Shown here in pieces: positions 22,671 through 34,156 of a stretch of 64,000 nucleotides of DNA (positions within the stretch are counted from its first letter, which is position 1; the number at the start of each line of letters is the position of its first letter). Made by a program: the position numbers and the translations under genes. Origin of the DNA: Dryococelus australis (Eukaryota > Arthropoda > Insecta > Phasmatodea > Phasmatidae); contig CM056995.1 in the NCBI GenBank assembly GCA_029891345.1, positions 211,371,047 to 211,435,046 of the forward strand, in the 5' to 3' direction. Under the pieces are notes generated by a model. The model did not search any database, had not been told where the DNA came from, and saw nothing but the letters and a program-made list of their open reading frames with translations.

Positions 22671-25307
22671 CTTTGAACAAGGCGGGGTGAGGTGTCTGGT
22701 TGACCGGAGGCCGGCTCAGCTGCTGAAGCCTAGCAATGCCGCGCGACGAGGCGGAAACCGCGCGACAGGCAAGAACTGGTTCTTACAAGATTACCCGGTT
22801 TCTGCAAGACACACGGCTTGCCTGCCTGCCTGCGCGTAAGAACAGCGCAAGCGACGCCCTAAGCAGGTTACGCACGTTGCAAACTATTACTCGTACACGA
22901 CCTGGAAAGAGAAATGCCATTCGAGAAAGTTAACATGCATAGGCGCAGAAACAGTTTAGGTCAGCTGCTTTTTTTAAAACTGCATTTTTAAACAATCTTG
23001 TTAAAAAAATATGTATTCCAACACTCAACTCTTTCAAATATAATTCCAACAAAAATTAAAATATTGCTTTTTATTAAAAAAAGATGTTTATGCACAGAAT
23101 TGAAAACAATTCAATCTCAATACCCTTAAAAAGTAGACGAAAGAGATACATGGCCTTACTAGCCGATTCCTGGTTTCTGTGCATGTACGTATCATGTTAT
23201 TCCTACATCCATTGCTAAGACAAAGCAGGTCACTCATCAGACACACCTGTACGACGACTCGTTCCTTGAACAGCGTTTGGTCTTGTATTAAAATAAAAGC
23301 CTCGTTTTATCTCCATAACCATCCACGATACTTTGCACGAGACTTGTTTGTACGATGTACGTGGGTGCAAGTTTAAGTTCTTCTGCGGTTATTTTGTGCA
23401 TGTTTGCATTGTGTCATCCCTGTGTTGAGTGTTGTCTGGATTATCGCAAGCAACAAATATTCTTTTTTTTTTTATCTTTACTCGTAGAATATCTATAAAA
23501 AAAAAAGTACTCCTGGCGCTGCCTTAAATCGACATTAACGTTTTTCGCACGTGATTTTTGTGGAGTAAGCAAAAGTAGCAGCAGGAATAGAATTTAGTGT
23601 GTGTACGTTTATAAACTTGGTGCGAGAGGAAATGTACATACTCTTCTCACATATAGATAGGGATACTCAAACATTTTTGTAGCATTACGGCATGTTCCGT
23701 GTACTTTGCAGACAACGATCCAAAAAGATCATTAAAACAATTATGCTCTGTTTCATATTACTTCAGTAAATTTTGACAGTTCTCAAAAAGAAGTGCGACC
23801 ACGATGTATCCTTCCGCCACAGCTGTTCTGTAAGTGAAGAAAACGATCTTTGTAAACAAACTACGGATCCAATGGCAAGCATAGAAAGACTAACAACTTT
23901 TGTCCAGTAATTAGGCTACTATAGCTGGTTATCATTCCAAACTGTTTTATTTCTGTTATGATCACATATTACACTAGTTAGGTTCTGTTTTATTTTATTG
24001 GTGGGGTGGGATCTATAGTTTAACGTGTTTCGTGAGACGTAATTTTTTTTTGTGTCCTTATGAGAGAGTGGCAACTGGAACTTGCATTGTTTTGATGATG
24101 CAGTGGAAAATTTTGTTCGTACGGAAATAGCATTCAATTTACTATAACTTTAACTTAATCGAAAGAACTAAATGCGATAAATGTGTCGATGTTCGTACCG
24201 ACGCGAGAAATGCTCAACAAATAAATATCATTGCATTTTTTTATATAATAAACTACACTAAAAGAGCGCTTATTTAGTACATTTGGAAACCTCCCGCAAG
24301 AACAAAACGCAATAAATAAATACGTTACTGTTAATAGAGATGTGCGAAATGCACATTGTAAACATGTTAAGCAAATTTCACTTCTACGTAAAAATTGTTA
24401 GAGTTTCAATCAAATATAATTCCAAATATATTTCAAATATTCTAACAACAAATTAAGAAAACATTTACAAAACACACAAACTTACTGTTCACTTCGTAAT
24501 TCCTAAACACGTACCGAACTTTGGATGATTAATCGCTTGTTGGCTACTGATAAGAAATAATTTATTTTCTGACTTATGCAATTAACAAAACACTTCAACT
24601 ATTTATTGAAACCAACAAATTCACACTTCACAACGAAAATAATTTTTTGCTCGCGCTTCGCGATGGTCATAGAAAATGGTGGACCACAGCACACAACAAA
24701 CCATTTTACAAAGCGGTAGACACGTGTCGATAATTTATTTCACTGAGGAGACTGTTCTAAAAAGGCACCTACGACGAACTACACTTAATGAAATACGTAA
24801 ATACAAAATTAATTAACTGCATATATAATATTCTGACATCACCCGAAAGGAATTCTCGCATATTGATAAATTATGACGGAAGAGAGCACAATGGCAACAA
24901 CAGCTTTTCACCGGGCGGGTGGAGTCATAGACAACAGACTCAACGGAGATTGGTGAAGACCTTTCACATAACTGTGATGTTCGCATGCTCTACCATAATA
25001 TTTCTAAATATTTTTAAAGCCCTTGCTCTATAACTCAGAAACATTTTGCATTAGTCTATGACCGTAATTTTAACCACAAATGTTGTAATTATCATTAATA
25101 TTCTACATTATCATTTTAAATTCCAAGCACTATTTTCTTTTACAATTATCGGCAAGAGTGCCAACATAATAACACGCATCCTGCAACAACCATTAGCTGG
25201 CACAGTACTTTGGAAATGGGGGCGTTTACTGTTTACATGCTGTGTCAAATTTTATTGAAGTTAGATGAAACTGAGTATAGCATCAGTTTTATTCTAAATT
25301 TAAGATG
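22671..25307. other. AT-rich sequence with one GC-richer block
   Basis: About 22680-22930 is GC-richer (GCCGCGCGACGAGGCGG) and open for 65 codons on the plus strand, but no domain is recognised. The remainder is AT-rich without element ends or coding motifs. Confidence 0.4.

Positions 25308-25347
<40 letters not shown>
25308..25347. repeat. Poly(A) tract, 40 bases
   Basis: This uninterrupted A run supplies the apparent insertion site of the next element. Confidence 0.97.
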
Positions 25348-25348
<1 letters not shown>

Positions 25349-25689
25349 AGTGGCGAAATAACTAGGACACGAGAAAAGGGGGGGGGGGGGTATACATTTC
25401 TCCTCCATAAATTTAGTATAGGACACCAGAACGACAGTCAATATGTACCCAAACTGTTTTTGTTCACCGAGATGTGTTGCATACAAACTCGCAATAAATT
25501 TCCATAATGCATTTCTGACACACATATACCTATTCGCTTTTATCTTATAGACATTTCTCTTTATTTTATGTAGCACGTATTTTAGGTTTTAATCGCACCA
25601 AAATTAAATTTATAAGAGAAGCAAAAATATCTTACGAGGGGCACCCATAGGGGTGCCCGTCCTAAACTGAAGAGTGTGTTTCGCCACTG
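25348..25689. mobile_element. hAT-like non-autonomous element
   Basis: It begins CAGTGGCGAAA and ends TTTCGCCACTG, an 11-bp perfect inverted repeat of the CAGTGGCG type common in insect hAT-like elements. It is flanked by A runs on both sides (eight A at the left, seven A then G at the right), compatible with an 8-bp duplication in poly(A). Inside are a 13-base G run (25378-25390) and a palindrome GGGCACCC-ATAG-GGGTGCCC near 25639. The 342 bp carry no transposase. Confidence 0.7.
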
Positions 25690-26507
25690 AAAAAAAGTTG
25701 GCGATGTAGAGTATACAGTTAACGTCCGGGGTTTACATCAGGCAGCAGAAGCTTTTGTTTATGCTTTGTGGTGCCAGAAATGTCGACACATCTTCAAACA
25801 CAGACGACTGTGGCGACCACGGCTTTCATGTGAATTAAAGGGACATCAACCGGAAAAATCAAATAAAAGACTAATATAATTAAACTGACAACTTATGCAC
25901 AACGTGGACTTGTAATCGCTTGTACAACGACAAAATTAACAATTTCACTCACATATTTTGCATTTTTTTACGTGATAAGATATTTTTTGAATTGGGATAT
26001 TTAAGGTTGTTGCCCTGCCATTTTTACACTTTCAATTATACTTAGCAGTGCAAGATATTACCAGTATTACTGTTGTCGAAATATTGTCAATGTGTTTAAT
26101 TCAGTGGCGGTTGATGAGCAAACCATGTAGAGGTTCTGCGGTGATATCGACAGAGAAATGCACTAACATAAGTAAAACAAATATATAGTAACATTAACAT
26201 GATTTAGGTTTGACTTCGTTATGACTTTTTGGAATTACCTGTTGTGCCGTTATAAAATACGTCACGACTATTGTACTTTCGCTTCACTGCTAGTGAACAA
26301 TTTTTAAGCAGTATTGAGACCTAATTTCGGTACTTAATTCAGTAAAAACGATTGAGAGTAATATTTAATGGTATTATTACCTTCGGTATTTAATAAATGT
26401 GATACTGTTATATCATCGCCCCTTTTAGAATCTAAACTGCACACAAATAATAACCTTCACTATACGAGTGCTGATTACAGGTATCTGCTAAATAAATACA
26501 ATATGCA
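25690..26507. other. AT-rich sequence, nothing recognised
   Basis: No gene. A CAGTGGCGGTTGATGAGC block at about 26102 resembles one end of another CAGTGGCG-type element, but no partner end was found. Confidence 0.4.
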
Positions 26508-26815
26508 TATAAGCTATTCAAGGTAAAATGAGCACTTTTGAAAGCCCTGCTTAAGATCTACTTGTATGCACGTTGTGTATGTACTCTTCCGCCTTATGTA
26601 AGATTAACATTTTCGTGGGCCTCATCACTTTATTCATGCATCGGGCAAGTGAAACTGTAGAATTATTAGAAAAGTAAACATGTAACAAATCTTCAAATTT
26701 TTACACTTGGATGCATAAAAAAACAGGAAGTGAAATAAATAATTTAAGTTATCACAAATGGTTACCTATCACTTTTTATTTAAGATACAGAACTACTTCC
26801 CATACATCGTTACCA
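26508..26815 (-). mobile_element. Family A1 MITE, truncated
   Basis: The left end TATAAGCTATTCAAGGTAAA and the core match the copies at 7402 and 9767. The match stops after CATCGTTACCA near 26815, so about 110 bp including the second terminal repeat are missing. Confidence 0.8.
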
Positions 26816-27754
26816 CATAAATATCTCTTTGTTACTTTTTTTAAATGTTCAGGATATTCTGAAAGTTGTAAGGACTGAAAGGCGATACTAGGGAAAAGTT
26901 GCTGAGAATATTCCCAAGGACTTTGCAAGTGCTTGGGCCATCCCTGGCCATTCGACAACGTCGCACTCCTATCCATAAAAGTTGTTTATTGCTATCGTCC
27001 TCTGTTACGTTCACACGTTTGTTCGGACCGGCTGGAGTCGCGCACTGTGCAGCCCGGCGACGCAGATATTCAGTTGGTATACTTCACGGCGACTTTTCAC
27101 CTTCACATCAAGTCGTCGGGCAACCCACACAAAGCATCAACACTTCCTACCATTTGATCCGTGTGTGACGTCACTGAAGCTGACTGCAGACAAAGAACTG
27201 GCCAAGCAGGGTAAGATGCGCGTGTGTCTGGCTGTGTTCGAATTCACTGCAACATACGCTCGTTCACTTGTCCTTGATCAATTCAATACCAAACATTTTT
27301 CACATTCCCTTGACCCCTTCGTGGTGAAGTTAGTATAGTTTCGAACATCCGTCGTCGTTTCGAAATTTGTAACGCTTATACGAAAAAATAAATCGATTAA
27401 TTAGGCACATTTTCTTATGTTGTCTTGGTTAGTGTACGAACAACAGTGTCCAGAAAATCGCAGAAAGAAGCTGTTATACACAACAAAACGTACAGTGAAG
27501 GGCATATGATAGGGATGTTGCTCGCGCCCTTGGCTGAGAGGGATATTCAAGCGTGCATCCGTGCCCTTATTGCGAATTCGGACAGCGACAAAGTGACGTC
27601 ATAGCCCCAATGCCCTTTTCTGGGACCCGAAGCCAGGCTATGTGCAGGGGAAAAAAGGGAAACGAAAAGGGATGGTTATGGCGATGGATATATTACGAGT
27701 TGACAGAAATTCGTTATTTTAGCCACGAAGCGCATGGCCGAGAGTGATGTATTC
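26816..27754 (+). other. GC-richer block with a possible 5' exon
   Basis: Around 26890-27240 the composition is richer in G and C than its surroundings, and overlapping plus-strand frames run 75-118 codons. The frame reading SLKLTADKELAKQG reaches an AGG/GTAAGA donor near 27211. A TCAGTT initiator-like element lies near 27071. No domain is recognised, and no other exon or promoter element supports a gene, so this is only a candidate. Confidence 0.2.
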
Positions 27755-28250
27755 TGTTACAATTTATATATCTAAATTCAGTAGGTTACACCAAGTTCGT
27801 TAAGGGATGGAGGTCTTAATTAAAGAAAAGAGTTAATTATAATTTCCTAATTTTATTTACAATAGTACAAACAATATTCTCTCGACTCAATATCTCACAA
27901 TAAATTGATTTTACTTACTGTTTACAATTAATGACTTCAATTAATACAATTTATAATTTACCTCAAAGAAATCTATGAAATTAAATAATTTAAAATTAGT
28001 CCCAATAGACAGTGTATCAAAACCTATTCAATTATTTTATAAATTATATGTCCATATTCGACAGTTCCAATATCTACAATGAAATCCGTATTACATGTTC
28101 ATTCAGTCCCACCTCAGTTTAGTCCATTTCCCACCAGTCCGCAATGTTCTAGAGTTCTCCGAGAGCCCTGGCCGCTGGACCACTGTGGTATTTACAGGGT
28201 CATAGGCCATCACCCAGAAATTTCTCTTTTGTCGTCGGGTCATAGGAACG
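27755..28250 (+). mobile_element. LTR retrotransposon LTR-like copy, 3' end unclear
   Basis: This starts TGTTACAATTTATATATC and matches 30271-30800 in order: CCAAGTTCGTTAAGGGATGG, then CAATAGACAGTGTATCAA, then CAGTCCCACCTCAGTT, then TGTTCTAGAGT. Similarity fades after about 28230, so the 3' end is lost or diverged. It shows no ORF or internal retroelement domain. Confidence 0.6.
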
Positions 28251-28797
28251 AAGACTACTGAAGATGGGTATGTCCGGCAGTCGTTAACCGCCTCCTAGAA
28301 TCGGCCTCCGGCAACATGAACAAGGTGGGGACTTTCCAATTAGATTGTAATCATAGTGGCGTGCTGTAATAAAACTTATAATTAATTAGCATCTTGGTAT
28401 TCCATTTAAGCTCCCCCGATCAGTAGTCGCGTAAATAGTTAATGTATAATCTTTGTGTTCAAATTAACTACACTTTATATACTGTTGTGCTCTACCTAAT
28501 CATGGCTCATTATTAAGATACGCCCATAACCCCTTTCAGGTAAGAATTGAGATAAAAGCTAATTCGTAATAATACGGAAGTCGTTTTAAAGTAGAGCATC
28601 CTTTGTGAGCGCGGTGACTGGGCGATAGCTGCTCTGGCGGCGGTATGTTCGCGAACGAACAGCATGACCCCAGACAGAAATGTAGCGCAGAGAAGGATGC
28701 GGTTGAAGTATTAGTTTAGGATGCACGTCGCATGATTGTGCAGACAAGGCGAAAAGCGCTAAGGGCCTCTAATAAAAGCAAGCTCTGGACGACTTAA
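28251..28797. other. Unassigned sequence left of the TTAA element
   Basis: No feature was recognised. It ends with the TTAA at 28794-28797 that forms the left target duplication of the next element. Confidence 0.4.
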
Positions 28798-29670
28798 GCT
28801 GGTTCCACAATAGTGCGATGCCATGCGATGCTTTGCGATGAGCGGTAGCCAGTTAGGATGAAGCAGATTCCGTCGCAGCGCGTCGGCGTCGAGTGCGTTG
28901 CGCGAATTTCTTGCGTTGTGATTGTCGGCGTCAGCCTGCGACGGAGAAAAAGAATAAGTGTTTGTTTACAAGGAGAATAGAAACACCTATTTTTGTACAA
29001 TTTAAAAAGGACGATCGCGTTTACGCCGAAGTTTTCGTATTTGCATTTTTATTACTGCTGCGTGTATGTGCAAAATAGAAGACAAGGCTTCTTATATATA
29101 CGGACAATGTCATAAAATTCGTTTATTAACATCAAAATAATTATCCTTCGTCTTATTATGTCTCGTTCCCGCTAGTTTTTGTCACACATCGCGTTCATAC
29201 TTAAAATACACAGTTTCAACTTTTTACGCGTCTTTTGTTACATTCGTGAGATCTGAAAATGTAATTCCCACCCTTAAACTAGATGGCAGCACCATCTCAG
29301 ACGGTGTCCGTCGCCGACAGATCATCGCGTAGTTGTGAAACAGCAAGTATAGCTCGTCGCAGGGGCCAGTCACTACATCGGGCTTTCGATGCTCTGATCG
29401 AGAACTAACAATTTCGTTTGTACCAACATCGAAAAGCCATTCAATTGTAAAATGATTTATTCATCGGATTGGCGTTCAAGCAGAGTTATCATTTCTTACG
29501 TTTAAGATCAAATCAACTTTACTCGTATACACGTTAGCATTAAGCAAACAATTTAATAAATGTTTTCAATTGTCTCTGTTGTAATTATTCCATAAAGTTG
29601 GCGTTCTTGACCAAGTAGTTTACAAACTTCTTACGTGAATTGAATTGATTTCCAATCCTCTAATTTTGAA

Positions 29671-29780
29671 ATGGGGAAAATTAAAAAGAAATGTGTAACA
29701 AGGTGTTCGGTTCCTCGCTGTGAAAATTCGAAGCCAAACGCACTTGTGAAATATTTCACCATTCCCAGCAATCCAGTAAG
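29671..29780 (+). CDS. THAP-like zinc-finger first exon (partial), copy 2
   Basis: The ATG at 29671 opens 36 codons plus two bases, ending at an AAG/GTAAAT donor at 29781, exactly the same length as copy 1. C12-x4-C17-x-N19 is retained and YFTIPSNP replaces YFTFPSNP. Several substitutions separate the two copies, yet frame, cysteines and donor survive in both. The exon lies inside a TTAA-flanked element with inverted repeats, so the likely source is a Kolobok-type transposase. A truncated product could not form a complete THAP zinc site unless spliced to a downstream exon. Confidence 0.55.
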
Positions 29781-30270
29781 GTAAATTTCTAAATCAATTT
29801 TGTTTATTTTGACTGGTATCTTAGGTTTGGGCTGTTTATGTAGTTACGAACTTTCAATTATTTCCTATAATAATACATACTTTGCCTAAATATTTGTCTC
29901 TTTTATTCAAATACTACAGTTAACTATCAAAACAAACAAAATTGGTTTTAAATCTTGACTTTTTGGATTGATGGGGATCTCGGAAAAAAGCACCGCCCTG
30001 CAAAGCAAAGCAAAAAAAAAAAAAAAAAAAGGCCAGAAAAATTCAAACCAATTTAATTACCGTACATAAGTTTGATGAATGTTAATGCTAAAACCTCCTT
30101 ACCATGCCCTCTAAATTATATTTCATCAATTTAATGTTACAAAATAGCCACGACAAATTAATGATTTGTTTTTTATGTTGGTCACAAGAGAAGCGTTAGT
30201 GGCCCGATCGCAGAGAGGTAATATGCAAAGAAGTTTAGCGTAGCAATGAAATCTCTTTTCCCTTCCATAC

Positions 30271-31074
30271 TGTTACAATTTCTCTCTCTATAAATTAAGT
30301 GAACTATACCAAGTTCGTTAAGGGATGGCGGTCTTAATCAAATAAAAGAATTAATTATAATTTCCATATTTTATTTACAATGACTACAGCAAAATTCTCT
30401 GAACTCAAATTCTCACAATAAATTGAAATCACTTACTGTTCACAATTGACACCACCAATTAATAAAATTTAAAATTACGACAAATAAATCAATGAAATTA
30501 AATACTTAAAGGTCAGTCCCAATAGACAGTGTATCAACCTATTCAATTATTTTATAATTTATGCGTCCATATTTGACAGTTCGAATATTTACAATAAAAT
30601 CGGTATTACACTTCCATTCAGTCCCACCTCAGTTCAGTCCATGTCCCGCCAGTCGTAATGTTCTAGAGTACTCCAAGCGCCCTCACGCACAGTAGGCTTC
30701 ACTTGTCGGTTTCACACCCTCTCGTCCTTTCAAGCCACGAACACCTCACTCGTCGCTGGGTTGCGGCAGTATATATAGTGTCCTAGGCCGCCATCTAGAA
30801 TCTTCCCCAACTCGCGTGATGCGTCGCGGAGGGCTGAGGCACCAGCCAGTCTAACCAGGACATTCTTGCTTCGTCGCTAAACGTATCGGAAACTCTAGGA
30901 AGCGAGAGGAGGTCTGTGACGCCAGCAAGTCTCGCCACTGTTGGCATTCACGGGATTCCCAGAAGGGGGAGTCAGGAGGCCGTGAGCACATCGTTCCAGG
31001 AAGAGGGGATGGCGAGGTGGGTCTCCGATTACGGCGTGGGGCAGCTGAGTCGGCGCCAGCTGCAGCACGTAACA
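30271..31074 (+). mobile_element. Solo LTR of an LTR retrotransposon
   Basis: The element begins TGTTACAATTT and ends GCACGTAACA, giving TG...CA boundaries with a 6-bp inverted terminus (TGTTAC/GTAACA). ATAC occurs immediately on both sides (30267-30270 and 31075-31078), a 4-bp target duplication. No primer-binding site, polypurine tract or gag-pol sequence is present, so this is a solo LTR left by recombination. Its 5' half is AT-rich and the 3' half GC-rich. Open frames at 30851-31242 lie within it and are not genes. Confidence 0.7.
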
Positions 31075-31361
31075 ATACTCATTGGCTCGTCGCAGCCCAA
31101 CGCATTGCACTATTGTGGAACCGCCTTTAAGCGGATATGTCACGATTGAAGATTTCATGCGAGCCTGCATGGCCGTTTGTATGGATGGTTCTGTGGAAGA
31201 TTTGGCCAACGGTTGGCCGTATTCGTAATTGTTCGTGTGCAATGTTCGATTGAATGTTTCCTAGAAGGTTGAAATTTCAACCAATCAGAGAGAGGGTGGT
31301 ATTAGAGTCATTCTGTTAATTTTTTTTTATAAAGATCAAAAGACTGTCAAACACGAATAAG

Positions 31362-31362
<1 letters not shown>

Positions 31363-31410
<48 letters not shown>
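31363..31410. repeat. (TA)n microsatellite
   Basis: 24 TA units without interruption, self-complementary. Confidence 0.97.
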
Positions 31411-31411
<1 letters not shown>

Positions 31412-31613
31412 CACGGAAATGTGTACAGATTGTACTGTGTGAAAATTAAAAGGTAGACATTCGTGTTTACTTGACATAAAAGTAGCAGTTATATCAACAA
31501 AATTCTGTGCATGAACACATGACGCTAAGGTCGTGAGTGAAGACTGTTCTTGAGCCACAGTTGCAGAAGTAAATCATAAAAAATACACTCGTCTTTACTT
31601 GCGCGGCAGCAAG

Positions 31614-31853
31614 TATAGGCTGTTCACGGTAAAGAGAGCATTTTTAAGACTCTCCCAACATGCTTTAACCACTAATAAATATATCTTATTGCAGCATCAG
31701 GCATTAAATTTTGAGGGTGGTGAAATGTATTCACTGTGTTTATTTGTCATATTGCATGTCTATATTTAAAAAAGCAGCAGGAAGATGGAAATAGAACGAA
31801 AGGAAAAATTAAGGAGGGCCTTAAAAAGTGCTCTGTTTACCGTGAACTCGTTT
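31614..31853 (+). mobile_element. Family A2 short MITE
   Basis: The left end is TATAGGCTGTTCACGGTAAAG. The right end is degraded (GTTTACCGTGAACTCGTTTA). The core matches 34157-34397 (CCACTAATAAATATAT, then TTGAGGGTGGTGAAAT, then GTGTTTATT). About 60 bp separate it from the next A1 copy. Confidence 0.83.
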
Positions 31854-31913
31854 ACTCGTTGGATAGGTTATTCCAAAGTACCCTCTATAACTGCGTGCAT
31901 GCAAGCTCTCCGG

Positions 31914-32336
31914 TAGAGGCTCTTCCCGGTAAAATGAGAATTTTTGAACTCAACCTTAAAAAAAAGTAATTGCTCCTACCTGCGTATATTTTGACTGGCG
32001 CACTAAGTGACTTACCCCCAGTAAGTTGGTAACGACGGAGGGAAAGTAGTTCCACATATTAACGTCTAATAAAAAGTGTTAGGTAACCATTTGTGATAAC
32101 TTAAGTTATTTATTTCGGTTCCTGGTTTTTTTTTTGTTTTGAAGTGTAAAAATAAGCAATTTTGTGAAGTATTAACTTTTCTAATAATTTCACAGTTTCA
32201 CTTGACCGACGTATGAATAAAGTGACGAGGCTCATGGCAATGATAATTTTACATATGGAGGGAGAATACACAACGTGCATACAAGTAGATATTAAGCAAG
32301 ACTTTCAAAAGTGCTCTGTTTATCGTGAATAGCCTA
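31914..32336 (+). mobile_element. Family A1 MITE
   Basis: TAGAGGCTCTTCCCGGTAAAA at the left and TTTATCGTGAATAGCCTA at the right are degraded family A ends. The core includes CCCAGTAAGTTGGTAACGAC and CACTTGACCGACGTATGAAT. Confidence 0.84.
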
Positions 32337-32517
32337 CAGCAGGTTTCGTGGAAGCTTGTGCCCTAGCCTGTACGGAAAATCTTATCGTGGCATACGGGCA
32401 TTAAAGTATATCCTCATGTCATAAACATCAATTATGAGCCATGTCCATATGTATGACCGGAGATGGCTAGTGTTGTCCCATGCCAAAGACGCAAGAGCCA
32501 GTACCTTCATTTAAGAT

Positions 32518-32880
32518 CATTAGTGCATGAAAGCAGTAGGTAAACATTTAATTAATTTAGTCATGAATTGTTTTACAGCGGATTTTTAAATATTTTAGTC
32601 TCCACAAGACGTAAATAACAACTTTTAACACCTTCTTACATTGTTACACATTCACTATGTTCGTTAATCTCGGAGCACTGATTGCAGATAAGAAAACAAA
32701 AAAGTCTTTCTTTTCTTCCATCAGTGCTCCGATAATAATGACGGCAGTGAATATCTAAAAACGTAAGAAGATGCTAAAAGTTGTTATTTACGTCTTGCCG
32801 AGCCAAACATTTTGACCAACCCTTCGGAAAACAAGTTATGACAAATATTATATAAATATACTGCTTTCATGCACTGATGG
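32518..32880. mobile_element. Foldback (long inverted repeat) element
   Basis: Three nested arm pairs lie in register: TAGTGCATGAAAGCAGTA at 32521 with its complement at about 32860-32876; AAGACGTAAATAACAACTTT near 32607 with its complement at 32772-32795; and CGGAGCACTGAT near 32671 with its complement near 32722. The loop is about 30 bp. The 363-bp unit has no coding capacity. This is a foldback or palindromic MITE whose transcript would form a long imperfect hairpin. Confidence 0.8.
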
Positions 32881-33940
32881 CATTAACATGTAATGTGACC
32901 AAGGGCAGCATAAATTAATATCAAATATTTCAAGGATATTGGAGCCCATCTTGCTTAAGTGAAACCGACAAATAAATCAAAACAATATCACGCGTCTCCT
33001 TGTGCTTCACAGGGAAGGAGGTGGGGAGGTTGCAAACCACAGGGGAGAACATCAGTGCATTTATAACACTATCCTGACGAGTGCATCTGTGGAACATTCT
33101 GTACAGTCACGCCTATGCTTGTGTCGAAGAGCGGCAGAAACCCTCTACAGTTTGGAAATGGCGGGAGGAGAGGAGAGCTTCTTGTATACGAAGATACAGT
33201 ACGAGTGCAACAACAGCTGTCCTACGTGTATTTGGAATCCAACCGAACTTTGCCCATTTTATCCACAGTAACTAACAAGTCGCCACTATTTATATGCCAC
33301 ATTTGGTGGAGATCGATGGGTAGATCCCAAGATATGCCCAAAAAACTTTATTTTTCTCAGGCTACGTTAAAAAAAATTGTGGAATAACGAAGAGGGCTTA
33401 AACGTTCGTGAGGTTCTGAATTCATTGCTGAAATAGTGAACTTTCAACAAACTAACTTTGGTCCAAATTGATAGAAGGGTCCCTGATGTACGAAATTGCA
33501 CAGGAAAAAAATCATAGCCGTAATTTTTAGAGTAATCATAGGCATGGTAAGTAACTATCAACTTCATGTGCTCTTTCTAATCACGGTAAGTAAATGAGTT
33601 TGGTGAAATTCTGTGCACGGGTTCGAAGTTTTTAGGGCACACACGCAGAGAGAAAGATAATTTTATAAACCTTTCTTTCCTTCGGGAAGTAGGCTACCAG
33701 GGCTATGGAAACATATTCTGGAAATACAAAACAAAATCTAAAACAAATTAATTTAAAAAAAACCACCTGCTGCGTGTAGTTTATTGCCCAGCATTTACAT
33801 GGGAAGCAAGGTATTAAATCATGAACGAACAAAGGTGACCATTAACATGTGCATACAAGCGAACACCAAGACATGTCGATGCAGAACATCATCTTAAGCT
33901 AACGGCTATAGCTTCTGTTTGCTCGGCACTTTCCAAACAC
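32881..33940. other. AT-rich sequence, nothing recognised
   Basis: Three overlapping plus-strand frames at 33002-33387 (64-90 codons) show no domain. No transposon ends were found. Confidence 0.4.
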
Positions 33941-34148
33941 AGAGCTAGGTGGCGTAGTGGTACACCCCCCGACTTGCATTCCAGAAGACCAGTGTTCGCC
34001 TTCCGACCCGGCCATCCTGCATTATTCTGGTTCCACACGGTTTCCCGAAATCATTCCAGGCGAGTGGAGGAATGTGACATTGCCACACGACATGGCCGAT
34101 ACTTCCCCACTCTTGCTTCTCTCTAAAGACATCGCTGTCCAGAGTTAA
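33941..34148 (+). mobile_element. tRNA-derived SINE family 2
   Basis: Box A-like GGTGGCGTAGTGGTA is followed by a box B-like GTGTTCGCCTTCC. The body has TTTCCCGAAATCATTCCAGG, and the tail region GACATCGCTGTCCAGAGTTAA is shared with the copies at 55075 (minus) and 56505. Confidence 0.75.
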
Positions 34149-34156
34149 GTCCTACC

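Larger units (their letters stand above)
28798..31126 (+). mobile_element. TTAA-flanked THAP-exon DNA transposon (Kolobok-like), split by an LTR
   Basis: Both ends carry the inverted repeat GGTTCCACAATAGTGC-x-ATGC (left at 28801, right as the complement at about 31099-31122). TTAA flanks both sides (28794-28797 and 31127-31130). Read inward from the right, the junction is TTAAAGGCGG, which fits the TTAAAGG-type terminus described for T2/Kolobok elements. Inside is a THAP-like exon (29671-29780). An 804-bp solo LTR (30271-31074) interrupts it, so the original element was about 1.5 kb. That is too short for a full transposase, and no DDE exon was found. P elements also carry THAP but make 8-bp duplications, which do not fit here. 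Confidence 0.65.

Noticed and set aside
26982-27338. 118-codon plus-strand frame as a host gene
   Set aside because: Three overlapping frames are open in this GC-richer block, no domain is recognised, and only one donor-like site supports it. It is kept as a weak candidate only.
27755-31074. One complete LTR retrotransposon with LTRs at 27755 and 30271
   Set aside because: The second LTR has its own ATAC duplication inside the THAP element, the left end of that element lies between the two, and no gag-pol sequence is present.
28798-31126. P-element assignment for the THAP element
   Set aside because: P elements give 8-bp duplications. The flanks here share TTAA only, and the junction follows the TTAAAGG pattern, so a Kolobok-like origin fits better.
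31363-31410. CRISPR or other structured array
   Set aside because: It is a plain TA microsatellite, and nothing else in the window has spacer-repeat structure. The 38-bp array has no variable spacers.
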